The notes: a model not told the origin generated them from the sequence alone. A stretch of DNA of 52,216 nucleotides from Clostridiales bacterium (GCA_003533505.1 DQGD01000011.1:1-52216), one strand, 5' to 3'; counted from the first letter of the stretch, positions 8,075-16,334 are shown. Program-made: numbers and translations.

Positions 8075-9284
8075 AATCTACAAAATCCTGATTGCGGTGT
8101 TCGTCGTGGCGCTCGTACTGCTGCCGAGAAGCGTGACGAGCATACCGGAAATCGAAACCAAGCTGCTGCTGACCGTGATGGGACTCGACAAGACGGAGAA
8201 CGGCTACCGCGTGTCGGCAACCGCCGTCATGCCTGCCGAGAGCCAGAACGGCTCGACCATTCGCGCCGAAGTGGAAGCGGAGGAGGTTTCTGTGAGCGCG
8301 GCACTCGAAAAGCTCAGCCTGAAAATGGGCAAGCGGCTGGAGCTCGGGCTTTGCGGCGTGGTAATGGTGGGCGACACTTTCGGAGACGAGAGCCTGCTGC
8401 CGCACCTTAAATACCTGCTTTCGTCCGGCAAGATAATCCCCGGCGCGTACCTTGTGCAAGCCAAGTGTAGGTCGGCGAAAGAAGCTATCGAAATGTCCGA
8501 CGCGCTCAGCGAGGCGAGCAGCAACGGCTTGTCCACGCTCGTCGAGCACAACGCGCTCAACACGCACATGTCCACGATAACGCTTCTCAAGTTCCTGTCC
8601 GACACCGCTTCTGTGACTAACTGCGCGTACATGCCGCAGCTGGAAATCGGCAAGAAGGACAAGGCTTTCGGCGGCGGCTCCGACGGCGGCTCGGGGAGCG
8701 GCGAGTCCGGCACTTCGGGCGAGGGCTCGGAGTCGGGCGGCGCGGGCACTGCCGAGATAAAGCAGATTAACAAGATAGCGATTTACAAAAACGGCGTGCT
8801 GTCGGGCGAGTTCGACCCCGTGGAAACGCGCGGCTACGATTGGACGGACAAGAACAACAAGCAGGGGCTGGTGACGGTCAAAGATTTCACGGTGGGCGGA
8901 AAAGACGTCGGCGAGATTTACTGCCAGCTGATTGACAAAAAGGTCAATATCGACGTCGGGTTCGACGGCGGCGTGCCTACGGCAAGAGTGAAGATTGACG
9001 CGCTGATGAAGTTCGAGGAGCGGTACAAGCTGAGCGACCTCAACAAGTACGACGGCATAAGCGAGGACGAGCTGAGCGCCGCCATGAAAACGCAGTTCGC
9101 CGCCAAAATCGAGAGCAATATCCTTAGCTCGGTGGAGGCGATGAAGCGGCTGGGAGCGGACGTCGGCGGTTTTACGGATAAGCTTTACCGTTTCAGGAAC
9201 AAGGAGTATGCGGCGTTCGGCGACCGCGACAAAATGCTCGCCGAGCTCGTCGTCACCTGCGACGTCAACGTCAAATTCAGATAA
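8034..9284 (+). CDS. Germinant receptor C subunit (GerC family), no lipobox
   Basis: 416 residues matching the Ger(x)C family: after an N-terminal hydrophobic segment come IETKLLLTVMGLDKTENGY, a central domain, and a C-terminal domain with AAKIESNILSSVEAMKRLGAD. C subunits are normally lipoproteins. Here the N-terminal hydrophobic helix (about residues 16-31, ending LLPRSVTS) has no cysteine, so the protein is probably held by an uncleaved anchor rather than a lipid. A low-complexity Gly/Ser/Glu linker of about 30 residues (near 218-245) separates the domains. A GGAGAAG site precedes the ATG inside the end of the B gene. A strong terminator follows the operon. Confidence 0.9.
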   Translation: MDARSPKNKERLLRIYKILIAVFVVALVLLPRSVTSIPEIETKLLLTVMGLDKTENGYRVSATAVMPAESQNGSTIRAEVEAEEVSVSAALEKLSLKMGKRLELGLCGVVMVGDTFGDESLLPHLKYLLSSGKIIPGAYLVQAKCRSAKEAIEMSDALSEASSNGLSTLVEHNALNTHMSTITLLKFLSDTASVTNCAYMPQLEIGKKDKAFGGGSDGGSGSGESGTSGEGSESGGAGTAEIKQINKIAIYKNGVLSGEFDPVETRGYDWTDKNNKQGLVTVKDFTVGGKDVGEIYCQLIDKKVNIDVGFDGGVPTARVKIDALMKFEERYKLSDLNKYDGISEDELSAAMKTQFAAKIESNILSSVEAMKRLGADVGGFTDKLYRFRNKEYAAFGDRDKMLAELVVTCDVNVKFR

Positions 9285-9330
9285 AGACGAGAAGTCTTAC
9301 GAAAAATTTGACAAGTAAATCCGCAAGAAA

Positions 9331-9362
9331 AAAAGCTTCCCCGGGGGAATGGGGAAGCTTTT
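9331..9362. terminator. Bidirectional terminator
   Basis: AAAAGCTTCCCC and GGGGAAGCTTTT form a 12-bp perfect stem with A- and T-runs on both sides. It lies between the converging ger operon and ispDF, so it can stop transcription from both strands. Confidence 0.9.
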
Positions 9363-9412
9363 GCGTTATGTTTGCTTTGCGTTTTATTTGCGCGACGTTC
9401 GCCGAGCGCGGA

Positions 9413-10522
9413 TTACTTTGCGCGAATCAGCACGTCCGCCGCCGCGGCGATAGCCTTGCCCTCGCCGGTAACGCCCATTTTTTCGGTGGTGGTGGCGGAA
9501 ACGTTGACAAGCTCGGGAGCGATGCCCAGCGCCTTGCCCAGACTGTCGCGCATCTGCTGAACGAAAGGCGACAGTTTGGGTTTTTCGGCGATGATACACA
9601 CCGAAGCGTTGATTATTTCATAGTTTTTCAGCCGTCCTACGACGTCGCGAAGCAGCTCCATGCTGTCCGCGCCCTCGTATTTCGGGTCGGTGTCGGGGTA
9701 CAAGACGCCGATGTCGGGGAGCCCTGCCGCAGAGAGCAGCGCGTCCATTACCGCATGGACGGGCGCGTCGGCGTCGGAGTGTCCGAGCAAGCCCTTTTCG
9801 TAGGGAATGGTAACGCCGCAAAGAACGAGTCGCCTGTCCTCGACGAGGCGGTGCACGTCGAAGCCGAATCCCACGCGGTAAGCGTCGTTCAGTCCTGCGA
9901 AATCGCGGAAGTCGGTGAGCTTTATGTTCGCCGGGTCGCCCTTTGAAATCATGCAGTTATAGCCGGCTTTCGAGTAAAGCTCGCTGTCGTCGGCATAGTC
10001 GCCGTCGATTGTTTCATAGGCGTAGCTTATGCCTGCGTAGCGGAAAGTCTGCGGCGTTTGCACGATGTAGGTATACTCGCGCGGCATGGGAATCAGCATG
10101 TTTCCGCGCTTGACCCTGATTGCGTTGACGGGGTTTATCGCCGCTATGCCGCTGCCGTATTCGAGCGCGGATTTGAGACTGTCGTCGATAACCTCGTCGG
10201 TGACGAACGGGCGCGCCCCGTCGTGAATAATCACGATGTCGGTGTCGACAATCGCTTTCAGCGCGTGACGCACGCTCTCGGTGCGAGTCGCGCCGCCCAG
10301 CACGAACTCGGCGTTGGGGTAGGTTATCATCTGGCGCATGGCGTCCATGTCGCGCTCGGCGCACACAATCACCAGCCTGTCGAAGCGCGCGAACTTCGCC
10401 GCCGTCCTCGCCGCGACCGCCACGCCCGAAATGTCGTGCAAAACCTTGTTATAGCCAAGCCCGGCTCTTACGCCGCTACCGGCGCACAGCACTACCGCCG
10501 TTATTTCAGGAAACGATTTCAT
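9413..10522 (-). CDS. ispDF: Bifunctional IspD-IspF, MEP isoprenoid pathway
   Basis: 369 residues joining two enzymes of the non-mevalonate route. The N-terminal domain (about 1-213) is 2-C-methyl-D-erythritol 4-phosphate cytidylyltransferase, with VVLCAGSGVRAG, GGATRTESV and VIIHDGARPF. The C-terminal domain (about 216-369) is MEcPP synthase, with the zinc ligands in FGFDVH (Asp222, His224), GHSDADAPVHAVMDAL, and NVSATTTEKMGVTGEG. IspE, which acts between them, is not in the window. Such fusions are known in several bacterial groups. The ATG at 10522 lies inside the 3' end of rqcP (17-base overlap), which implies translational coupling in the operon Dabb-ybaK-rqcP-ispDF. Confidence 0.96.
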   Translation of the reverse strand: MKSFPEITAVVLCAGSGVRAGLGYNKVLHDISGVAVAARTAAKFARFDRLVIVCAERDMDAMRQMITYPNAEFVLGGATRTESVRHALKAIVDTDIVIIHDGARPFVTDEVIDDSLKSALEYGSGIAAINPVNAIRVKRGNMLIPMPREYTYIVQTPQTFRYAGISYAYETIDGDYADDSELYSKAGYNCMISKGDPANIKLTDFRDFAGLNDAYRVGFGFDVHRLVEDRRLVLCGVTIPYEKGLLGHSDADAPVHAVMDALLSAAGLPDIGVLYPDTDPKYEGADSMELLRDVVGRLKNYEIINASVCIIAEKPKLSPFVQQMRDSLGKALGIAPELVNVSATTTEKMGVTGEGKAIAAAADVLIRAK

Positions 10523-10748
10523 ACATTAACCCCGCTTCGGCTTTGCCAGCCTTTTCGTTGAGCTCGAGCACACGGAATTTCAGCTCCGACGAGCCGAATT
10601 CAATCGCTACTTCGTCGCCGATTTTCAGCTTTGTGCCGGGCTTTGCCTCTCTGCCGTTCACCCGAACCTTGCCGCTCGCCGCCGCCTCCGCCGCGACGGT
10701 GCGCCGCTTGAGTATTCTCGATACTTTCAAAAATTTATCTAATCTCAT
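10506..10748 (-). CDS. rqcP: RqcP/YabO-type S4 RNA-binding protein
   Basis: 80 residues, closely following the pattern of Bacillus subtilis YabO (RqcP): MRLDKFLKVSRILKRR at the N terminus, the S4 RNA-binding loop KVRVNGREAKPG, and GDEVAIEFG. In Bacillus this protein works with RqcH on stalled 50S subunits, helping add alanine tails during ribosome quality control. It starts one base after the ybaK stop and overlaps ispDF. No RqcH gene lies in the window. Confidence 0.9.
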   Translation of the reverse strand: MRLDKFLKVSRILKRRTVAAEAAASGKVRVNGREAKPGTKLKIGDEVAIEFGSSELKFRVLELNEKAGKAEAGLMYEIVS

Positions 10749-10749
10749 G

Positions 10750-11238
10750 CTAATCCTTTACTATGTCGCCCAGCTTTACGTCCGCAGCGCGGATGAGGTC
10801 GCAGGGCTTGGTTTCCGTCATAAGCCCCGGCCGCCCCGCGCTGTAAACCACCGTGGGCAGATTTTCGACGGGGTAGTAAGCCGTCGTTCTGAACTTCTTT
10901 TTCATTCCGATAGGCGAGCAGCCGCCGCGAATGTAGCCCGTCGTCGGCAAAAGCTCCTTTAGGTGCAGCGGCTCGATGTTCTTTTCGCCGACGACTGCGG
11001 CGCACTTTTTGAAATCGAGTTCGCGGTTGACGGGCAGCATGAAAACGTAATGCTCGCCGCTCTTGCCGCGAGTGACTATCGTCTTGTACACGCGCTCTGC
11101 CGGCAAGCCCACCTTGACGGGCGCGCTCTCCTCGTCGATACCCACATAGTTTTCGGGGTCGACGTCGAATGAGTGCACGACGTAATCGATTTTCAGCTTG
11201 TCGAGTATCCGCAGCACGTTTGTCCTTTCTTCTTTCAT
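10750..11238 (-). CDS. ybaK: YbaK/EbsC-type Cys-tRNA(Pro) deacylase
   Basis: 162 residues of the YbaK/ProX editing-domain family, which hydrolyses tRNA(Pro) mischarged with cysteine or related products. Visible marks are VYKTIV with the conserved lysine, a VLPVN-like strand (MLPVNRELDFKK), GYIRGGCSPIGMKKKF, and the C-terminal SAGRPGLMTETKPCDL. The cognate prolyl-tRNA synthetase is encoded nearby on the same strand (14781-16220) and has the short form without an inserted editing domain, so a free-standing editing enzyme makes sense. The gene is in the middle of a tight minus-strand operon. Confidence 0.93.
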   Translation of the reverse strand: MKEERTNVLRILDKLKIDYVVHSFDVDPENYVGIDEESAPVKVGLPAERVYKTIVTRGKSGEHYVFMLPVNRELDFKKCAAVVGEKNIEPLHLKELLPTTGYIRGGCSPIGMKKKFRTTAYYPVENLPTVVYSAGRPGLMTETKPCDLIRAADVKLGDIVKD

Positions 11239-11265
11239 ATGCTTTGCACCTCGGTCGGCTACGAC

Positions 11266-11550
11266 TTAAAACTCGTAATCCACCGCGTGACGAGCGACGC
11301 GAATAGACTTACACAGCGACGAAACCGCGACGTGACGTGGGTCGGTCTTGTAAGCCTCGAGGTCGGCGTAACAGTCGAACGTGGCAATCAGCACCGCGCT
11401 GCAATCGTTGCCGGGCGCGGCGTTTTCGGCTACTTCCGCCGAGCGCAGCACCTCTATTTGTCCGTAAAGACCGCGAAGCTTATCCAAAAACTCGCGCGCT
11501 TCCTTTTCCTTCCCGGGCATAAATTCCCACATGACGATATGTTTAACCAT
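11266..11550 (-). CDS. Dabb-domain protein (stress-responsive A/B barrel)
   Basis: 94 residues of the dimeric alpha/beta-barrel (Dabb) type: MVKHIVMWEFMPG at the start, a helix rich in Lys and Glu, LIATFDCYADLEAYKTDPRH, and an RHAVDYEF end. Proteins of this fold form small dimers; functions vary and the actual role here is unknown. It is the first gene of the operon with ybaK, rqcP and ispDF (27-base gap to ybaK), with its promoter at 11573-11601. Confidence 0.88.
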   Translation of the reverse strand: MVKHIVMWEFMPGKEKEAREFLDKLRGLYGQIEVLRSAEVAENAAPGNDCSAVLIATFDCYADLEAYKTDPRHVAVSSLCKSIRVARHAVDYEF

Positions 11551-11572
11551 TTATATTACCTCGCTTTACACA

Positions 11573-11601
11573 AGTATACCACGTCTACCGAAAATTGTAA
11601 A
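11573..11601 (-). promoter_or_regulatory. Promoter of the Dabb-ybaK-rqcP-ispDF operon
   Basis: Read on the minus strand: TTTACA (11601-11596), a 17-bp spacer, TATACT (11578-11573). The leader to the Dabb ATG at 11550 is short. The remaining bases up to the tRNA genes hold no gene that I can see. Confidence 0.75.
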
Positions 11602-11728
11602 ACAATTATCGCGATTGCGCGGAAAAAGAGGAGAGTTTACGGGGAGAGGCGCCGCTCGCGGCGATAAAATTATAATAAAGCCGACAAAACTACAACAAAA
11701 AAGCTCCGAAGCGCAATGCTCGAAGCTT

Positions 11729-11805
11729 TGGTAGGAGTGAGTGGACTCGAACCACCGACCCCCACCTTATCAGGGTGGTGCTCTAACCGGCTGAGCTACA
11801 CTCCT
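11729..11805 (-). tRNA. tRNA-Ile (anticodon GAT)
   Basis: On the minus strand the sequence folds as a full cloverleaf: acceptor AGGAGTG/CACTCCT, anticodon arm CCACC-CTGATAA-GGTGG with anticodon GAT, T-loop TTCGAGT, and an encoded CCA end. It lies 55 bases downstream of tRNA-Ala, outside any rRNA operon in this window. Confidence 0.95.
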
Positions 11806-11860
11806 ATAAATGCTGTCGTTCGGGCGTTTCTCGAACCAAATGAAATCGGAAGGAGAATCG

Positions 11861-11936
11861 TGGTGGAGGTAAACGGGTTCGAACCGTTGACCCCCTGCTT
11901 GCAGGGCAGGTGCTCTACCAGCTGAGCTATACCCCC
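11861..11936 (-). tRNA. tRNA-Ala (anticodon TGC), with C33
   Basis: Minus-strand cloverleaf with acceptor GGGGGTA/TACCTCC (one G-T pair), D-arm GCTC/GAGC, anticodon stem CCTGC/GCAGG, and encoded CCA. The anticodon loop reads CCTGCAA, placing TGC at 34-36 but C rather than the nearly universal T at position 33. The rest is ordinary, including the alanine-type G3-T70 pair. It is first in a two-tRNA unit with the promoter at 11959-11987. Confidence 0.93.
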
Positions 11937-11958
11937 ACGACTGACCGACAGCCTATAC

Positions 11959-11987
11959 ATAATATCAAATAGCGAGAATTTTGTCAA
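11959..11987 (-). promoter_or_regulatory. Promoter of the tRNA-Ala/tRNA-Ile unit
   Basis: On the minus strand: TTGACA (11987-11982), 17-bp spacer, TATTAT (11964-11959), about 22 bases before the tRNA-Ala 5' end. A near-consensus promoter as expected for stable RNA. Confidence 0.8.
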
Positions 11988-12092
11988 ATAAATTTCACGG
12001 TCTTTTGAAAAAAATTCGATTTTTTTCTCGGCTCGGCGTTCGTGGTACGGAAAGCGAGCTACGGCAAGGCGAGGCAAAACCGCTCGGGCGAG

Positions 12093-12129
12093 CAAAAAGC
12101 CGTGCTTAAACTTAGCGCGAGCGGCTTTC
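12093..12129 (-). terminator. Possible terminator of the mgsA unit
   Basis: On the minus strand AAAGCCG and CGGCTTTTT form a stem with a loop of about 20 bases and a T-run, 13 bases past the mgsA stop. A second perfect A/T hairpin, GAAAAAAAT-TCG-ATTTTTTTC, lies at 12007-12027. Confidence 0.5.
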
Positions 12130-12141
12130 CGCCCGAAGCCG

Positions 12142-12561
12142 TCAGTCTTTCTTTTCGACGTAGAGGGGGTTGACGGACATGCGCCAATCCAATTCGCCGC
12201 GGTCTACGGCTGTCAGCATCACGTTCGAGCTCGCAAGGTTGGTGGCAAGCGGAATGTTCTGCACGTCGCACAATCTCAACAGCGCGGAAACGTCGGGCTC
12301 GTGCGGCTGTGCGGTGAGAGGGTCGCGGAGGAATATCACCAGGTCGAGCTCGTTCGCCGCAATCATCGCGCCTATCTGCTGGTCGCCGCCCAAAGGTCCG
12401 CTCTTCATGCGGATAATGCTCAGTCCCGTTTCGCCCATGACCAGCGTGCCCGTGGTGCCGGTGGCGAAAAGCGTGTGCTTTTTCAGTACGTCCTTGTATT
12501 TAATCGCCAGCGAAATCATGTCGTTCTTTTTCTTGTCGTGTGCGATAAGCGCGATATTCAT
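12142..12561 (-). CDS. mgsA: Methylglyoxal synthase
   Basis: 139 residues, compact and full length. The enzyme turns dihydroxyacetone phosphate into methylglyoxal and phosphate, bypassing lower glycolysis when phosphate is short. Family marks are MNIALIAHDKKK, the phosphate-binding loop ATGTTG, KSGPLGGDQQIG with the catalytic aspartate, LIFLRDPLTAQPHEPD-type text with the conserved histidine, and the NxAT-like IPLATNLASS. It follows the GH43 gene by 51 bases on the same strand, so sugar release and this overflow route may be co-expressed. Confidence 0.96.
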   Translation of the reverse strand: MNIALIAHDKKKNDMISLAIKYKDVLKKHTLFATGTTGTLVMGETGLSIIRMKSGPLGGDQQIGAMIAANELDLVIFLRDPLTAQPHEPDVSALLRLCDVQNIPLATNLASSNVMLTAVDRGELDWRMSVNPLYVEKKD

Positions 12562-12612
12562 TTTGTGATTCTCCTTGTAGTAAAAATAGGTATGCGTTTG
12601 CGTTTTTTGCGG

Positions 12613-13572
12613 CTAAGCTTGTTCGCCCGACGGCGGATCGAGGGCTAAGCCTCGAGCCGCCGCGACCGTCTTTACGGGGTAGCCCGTTTCGTCGAAATCA
12701 ATCTTTTGCAGGTTAAGGTAGCGCGGCATGGGCTCGGTTTTCGCGTTGTGTTCTTTCATCGCGTGATAGCAGCACCACAGTTCTTTGCCGTCGGGGGAGC
12801 GGAAGAACGAAGCGTGACCGGGACCGAACGCGCCGTCGGACTTGGTGAGTATCGGCTCGGGGTGCTTGAGCCAGGCGGATTCGGAAACGTAGTCGCCGCC
12901 GACGTATTCCAGCACTCCCAGACAGTAGTCGTCCGACCAGCAGCCGTTGCCGGAGTAGATGATAAACAGTCGCCCCTTGCTTTCCACGAAAAACGCGCCC
13001 TCGTTGATTGTCCAATTGCCCGAGTACGGCGGCACCGTTTCCCACGGGTAAGTCGCTCGCGCGATTTGCGCCCGCGCGCTCCCGAGCACGTTCGGCTTGT
13101 CGAGATAGGCGATTTCCAGCACCTGGTGCCCGGGGGTAAGTCGCGAGTAGCAGATGAGCTGTCGCTTGTCGGGCAGGGTGTAGACCGTGGGGTCGATTGC
13201 CCACACGGTTTCGTCGCCCAAAAAACCTGCGAACTCGAAGCCGTCGAACGGGTCGGAGGACAGCGAACGCAGCACGAACAGGTGCTTTTCCTGCGTTTCT
13301 GGGTTAGTCACGCCGCTCGTGTAGATGTAGAATTTGCCGTCGGGAGCTTCGTGCATTTCCGGCGCCCACACGCAGCCGAAAACCGTCTTGTTGTCGATGC
13401 GGTAAACCTCGCGCGTTTCGCCCTCGCAAATGCTTGCCGCGTGCCGCGAGCGAGTGACTTCCACGCGGTTACCGCGCGTGCACAGAGCGTAGTAATAGCC
13501 CGTCCGCGCGCAGTAGGTCATAAACGGATCCGCCCAATCGGTTTTTGAAACGGGATTGACAATTTTCATCAT
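12613..13572 (-). CDS. Glycoside hydrolase family 43 (xylosidase/arabinosidase type)
   Basis: 319 residues forming a single five-bladed beta-propeller domain of GH43 type. The three expected acidic residues can be seen: the general base in DWADPFM near the N terminus, the Asp in WAIDPTVY that tunes pKa, and the general acid in WTINEGAFF. There is no signal peptide, so it acts in the cytoplasm on imported oligosaccharides, most likely releasing arabinose or xylose. The ATG is preceded by AAGGAG. It lies 24 bases after the beta-helix glycosidase gene and 51 before mgsA on the same strand. Exact substrate cannot be read from sequence. Confidence 0.88.
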   Translation of the reverse strand: MMKIVNPVSKTDWADPFMTYCARTGYYYALCTRGNRVEVTRSRHAASICEGETREVYRIDNKTVFGCVWAPEMHEAPDGKFYIYTSGVTNPETQEKHLFVLRSLSSDPFDGFEFAGFLGDETVWAIDPTVYTLPDKRQLICYSRLTPGHQVLEIAYLDKPNVLGSARAQIARATYPWETVPPYSGNWTINEGAFFVESKGRLFIIYSGNGCWSDDYCLGVLEYVGGDYVSESAWLKHPEPILTKSDGAFGPGHASFFRSPDGKELWCCYHAMKEHNAKTEPMPRYLNLQKIDFDETGYPVKTVAAARGLALDPPSGEQA

Positions 13573-13596
13573 GGTTTCTCCTTATGTTTTCGCCGC

Positions 13597-14706
13597 TTAA
13601 ACGCGGTTTACGGTGATTTTATCGTAGCGAGCCTTGCTTTCTTCCTTTTTCTCGCCGTGCTCGAGCATAGTCGTTTCGCCGTCCGCGCTCAACTCAGATT
13701 TCGCGAGGTTGTCAAAGCGGAAGAAGGGCGAGGAGGGCAGCGCGTCGCGGCTGAAATCTCGCATAAAGTTGTTGAAAACCGCGTCGCGGCAGTTGCTCTC
13801 GATTACGCACAGCGGATTTTCTTTTTCGTGCGTTTTCCACAAAAGGAAATTATCGAATGTCACGTTTTCGATATTACCAACGCCGTGCGGATAGTCCGTG
13901 GGGTCGAAAATTCTGTCGCCGGCGTACCGCGTTCCGTCGAAATTCAAGCCCATTTCGCGCACGCCTGCCGTAAAGTTTCTGAGCGTGACGTTGCGAATGG
14001 GCGAGTCGACGCTCAGCATGCGCACCGCCGTCCAGCAGTTTTCGGCGATTACGTTTTCGACGGTAATGTCGGAAATCTCCTCGGGGAACAGGTAGTGATT
14101 GTGGCGGTAGTCGAAGGCGTCGTCGGCGTTGAGAGCGATGAGGTCGTCGTTGGTTGCGCCCGTCGTCGCGATTACGTTCCTGATTACGCCGCGCTTGCAG
14201 CCGCCGCCCATGTGAATGCCGTCCTGGCAAAGCGTCCTGTGCTCGTCGTCGATAATCAGGTTTTCTATCTTAAAGTCGGTAACTCTGCTGAGAATAAAAT
14301 GATAGGTTTCCGAGTTTTTGACCGTAAGTCCCGACAGCGACAAGCCCGTCACGCCGTAGAAGCCGAACAGCACGCCGGTGCACGGACCGTGCCGCCAATC
14401 CTCGCGAGCGTTGTGCGCGTTGTTGCCGTCCCACACGCCGCCCTCTACGGTAATGTCGCGGCTGTCGGGCTCGTTGTAATCGTTGGACACGCACGCGCGG
14501 TAATCGCCGCCCGTGAAGCACCCGTCGCCAGCCGTTATGACCGCGTTCTCCGCCGCCGTGATTTTGCGCCCGGAGGGGATAAGCAGCGGTTTTGCGAGCG
14601 TGTAATTGCCGCTCGGTATATAAACCTCGGGCTCGGCTGCGAGCGCCGCGCTCATCGCCTCGTTGAAATTATTCCCGTCGTAGCCGTATTCCGTAAAGCT
14701 CTTCAT
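13597..14706 (-). CDS. Right-handed beta-helix glycosidase, GH28-like
   Basis: 369 residues with the repeating short strands of a right-handed parallel beta-helix (ITVEGGVWDG, GLSLSGLTVKNS, FKIENLIIDD, GVIRNVIATT, ISDITVENVIAEN, IRNVTLRNF). The start, TEYGYDGNNF-N, resembles the N-terminal segment of polygalacturonase-like and pectate-lyase-superfamily proteins. Acidic pairs in CQDGIHMGGG and GATNDDLIALNADD are candidates for the catalytic aspartates of GH28, but the usual NTDG and G-GHG text is not exact, so the precise family is uncertain. No signal peptide is present; with the GH43 gene next to it, it probably trims imported pectin side-chain fragments inside the cell. Confidence 0.75.
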   Translation of the reverse strand: MKSFTEYGYDGNNFNEAMSAALAAEPEVYIPSGNYTLAKPLLIPSGRKITAAENAVITAGDGCFTGGDYRACVSNDYNEPDSRDITVEGGVWDGNNAHNAREDWRHGPCTGVLFGFYGVTGLSLSGLTVKNSETYHFILSRVTDFKIENLIIDDEHRTLCQDGIHMGGGCKRGVIRNVIATTGATNDDLIALNADDAFDYRHNHYLFPEEISDITVENVIAENCWTAVRMLSVDSPIRNVTLRNFTAGVREMGLNFDGTRYAGDRIFDPTDYPHGVGNIENVTFDNFLLWKTHEKENPLCVIESNCRDAVFNNFMRDFSRDALPSSPFFRFDNLAKSELSADGETTMLEHGEKKEESKARYDKITVNRV

Positions 14707-14780
14707 TTCGTGGCTTTCCTCTATATAATTTACCGCGACGAAAAACGCGTTCCGCCGCGGCGTAGTAGGTTATCTGTATC

Positions 14781-16220
14781 TTAGTAAGCTCTGCCGAAGT
14801 AGATTTTCTTCTTCGCGGGCTTGCCGCAAACGACGCACTTGTCGCCCACGGGGGTCTGGTCGAAAGGCATGTTTCTCGTCGTGACCTGCATGTCGGCTTT
14901 CAGCTTGTCCTCGCACTCACGGCAACCGCACCACATTCCCAAGCCGAAGTTGCCGCTGTCGACGGCATCGCGCAGCTCGTCGGTGTTATGCACGACTTTG
15001 ATGTGCGAGTTGAGGTGGTCGAGCGCCTTTTGGTACATGTTCTCGTTGATTGATTGCAAAAGCTCGGGCATTTCCTTTTCGATTCCGTCAATCGCGAGCG
15101 TAAACTTTTCGCCGGTCTTGTCGCGGCGAGCGTAAGTAACCACGCCGTTCTCGATGTCGCGCGGACCTATCTCTATGCGCACGGGCACGCCCTTCATTTC
15201 GTATTCGTTGAACTTCCAGCCCGGCGAATTGTCGCTGTCGTCGAGCTTCACGCGGAAGCCTGCGGCTTTGAGCGCGTTGTAAATCTCTTCGGCTTTTTCC
15301 ATAACGCCGCCCTTGTGCGCGGCAATGGGGATAATCACCGCCTGAACGGGCGCGACGTAAGGGGGCAGACACAGTCCGCGCTGGTCGCCGTGAGTCATAA
15401 TCACCGCGCCGATCATACGGGTAGAAGTGCCCCACGAGGTCTGGTAGGGATTCTTATGAGTTCCGTCCTTGTCGAGGAACTTGATGTCGAAAGCCTCGGA
15501 GAAGTTGGTGCCGAAGTAGTGCGTGGTGCCTGCCTGCAAGCTCTTGCCGTCGTGCATCATCGCTTCCATCGAGTAGGTCGCCTGCGCGCCTGCGAATTTC
15601 TCCTTTTCGGACTTCTGACCGATGAGCACGGGCATAGCGAGCACGTTTTTGGCAAACTCCTCGTAGACGTGCAGCATTTTCAGCGTTTCTTCCTGCGCCT
15701 CCTCGGGGGTGGCGTGCAGGGTGTGACCTTCCTGCCACAGGAATTCGGAGGTGCGGAGGAAAGGACGCGTGGTCTTTTCCCAGCGCACGACGTTAGCCCA
15801 TTGGTTAATCAGCATCGGCAGGTCGCGGTAGGACTGCACCCACTTGGAGTACATCTGGCAGATAATCGTTTCGCTCGTGGGGCGAATGACCAGCTTTTCC
15901 GCGAGCGGCGTGTCGCCGACGTGCGTGACGAGCGCGACTTCGGGCGCAAAGCCCTCGACGTGCTCGGCTTCTTTCATAAGATAGCTGTACGGAATCAGCA
16001 TGGGGAAATAAGCGTTTTCGTGACCAGTCGCCTTAAAGCGCGCGTCCATTTCGCGCTGGATATTTTCCCAGATAGCGTAGCCGTAGGGGCGTATAACCAT
16101 AGTGCCCTTGACGGGACCGTAATCGACGAGCTCGGTTTTGAGCACAACGTCGGTGTACCACTGCGCGAAATCGTTTTCGATGTCGGCAATTTCCTGAACG
16201 AACTGTTTGTCCTTAGCCAT
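14781..16220 (-). CDS. proS: Prolyl-tRNA synthetase, archaeal/eukaryote-like type
   Basis: 479 residues from the ATG at 16220. An in-frame TTG at 16226 is only four bases from the AGGAG site, so the ATG with a ten-base spacing is preferred. The enzyme is the short class II ProRS form: no editing insert between motifs 2 and 3, and an extra C-terminal zinc-type domain with GMWCGCRECEDK and KCVVCGKPAKKKIYFGRAY ending in the conserved Tyr. Class II motifs are seen in GTMVIRPYGYAIWE, VIRPTSET, RTSEFLWQEGHT and HGDQRGLCLPP. Its own promoter is at 16250-16279. The free-standing YbaK deacylase at 10750 could supply editing. Confidence 0.96.
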   Translation of the reverse strand: MAKDKQFVQEIADIENDFAQWYTDVVLKTELVDYGPVKGTMVIRPYGYAIWENIQREMDARFKATGHENAYFPMLIPYSYLMKEAEHVEGFAPEVALVTHVGDTPLAEKLVIRPTSETIICQMYSKWVQSYRDLPMLINQWANVVRWEKTTRPFLRTSEFLWQEGHTLHATPEEAQEETLKMLHVYEEFAKNVLAMPVLIGQKSEKEKFAGAQATYSMEAMMHDGKSLQAGTTHYFGTNFSEAFDIKFLDKDGTHKNPYQTSWGTSTRMIGAVIMTHGDQRGLCLPPYVAPVQAVIIPIAAHKGGVMEKAEEIYNALKAAGFRVKLDDSDNSPGWKFNEYEMKGVPVRIEIGPRDIENGVVTYARRDKTGEKFTLAIDGIEKEMPELLQSINENMYQKALDHLNSHIKVVHNTDELRDAVDSGNFGLGMWCGCRECEDKLKADMQVTTRNMPFDQTPVGDKCVVCGKPAKKKIYFGRAY

Positions 16221-16249
16221 AAACAAAAATCTCCTGTATATACCGCAAC

Positions 16250-16279
16250 ATTATACCCTAAACGCGCGCCCCCTGTCAA
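16250..16279 (-). promoter_or_regulatory. Promoter of proS
   Basis: On the minus strand TTGACA (16279-16274) and TATAAT (16255-16250) are separated by 18 bp. The leader to the ATG is about 25 bases, so no T-box or other leader control fits. Confidence 0.8.
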
Positions 16280-16334
16280 TCGCTTGACCGCGGCAGAGAA
16301 AATAATTGCGAAAGAAAAAGCGCGCACTCGCCCC

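Noticed and set aside
9413..10522. IspD-IspF fusion as a novelty
   Set aside because: Bifunctional IspDF proteins are well known in several bacterial groups.
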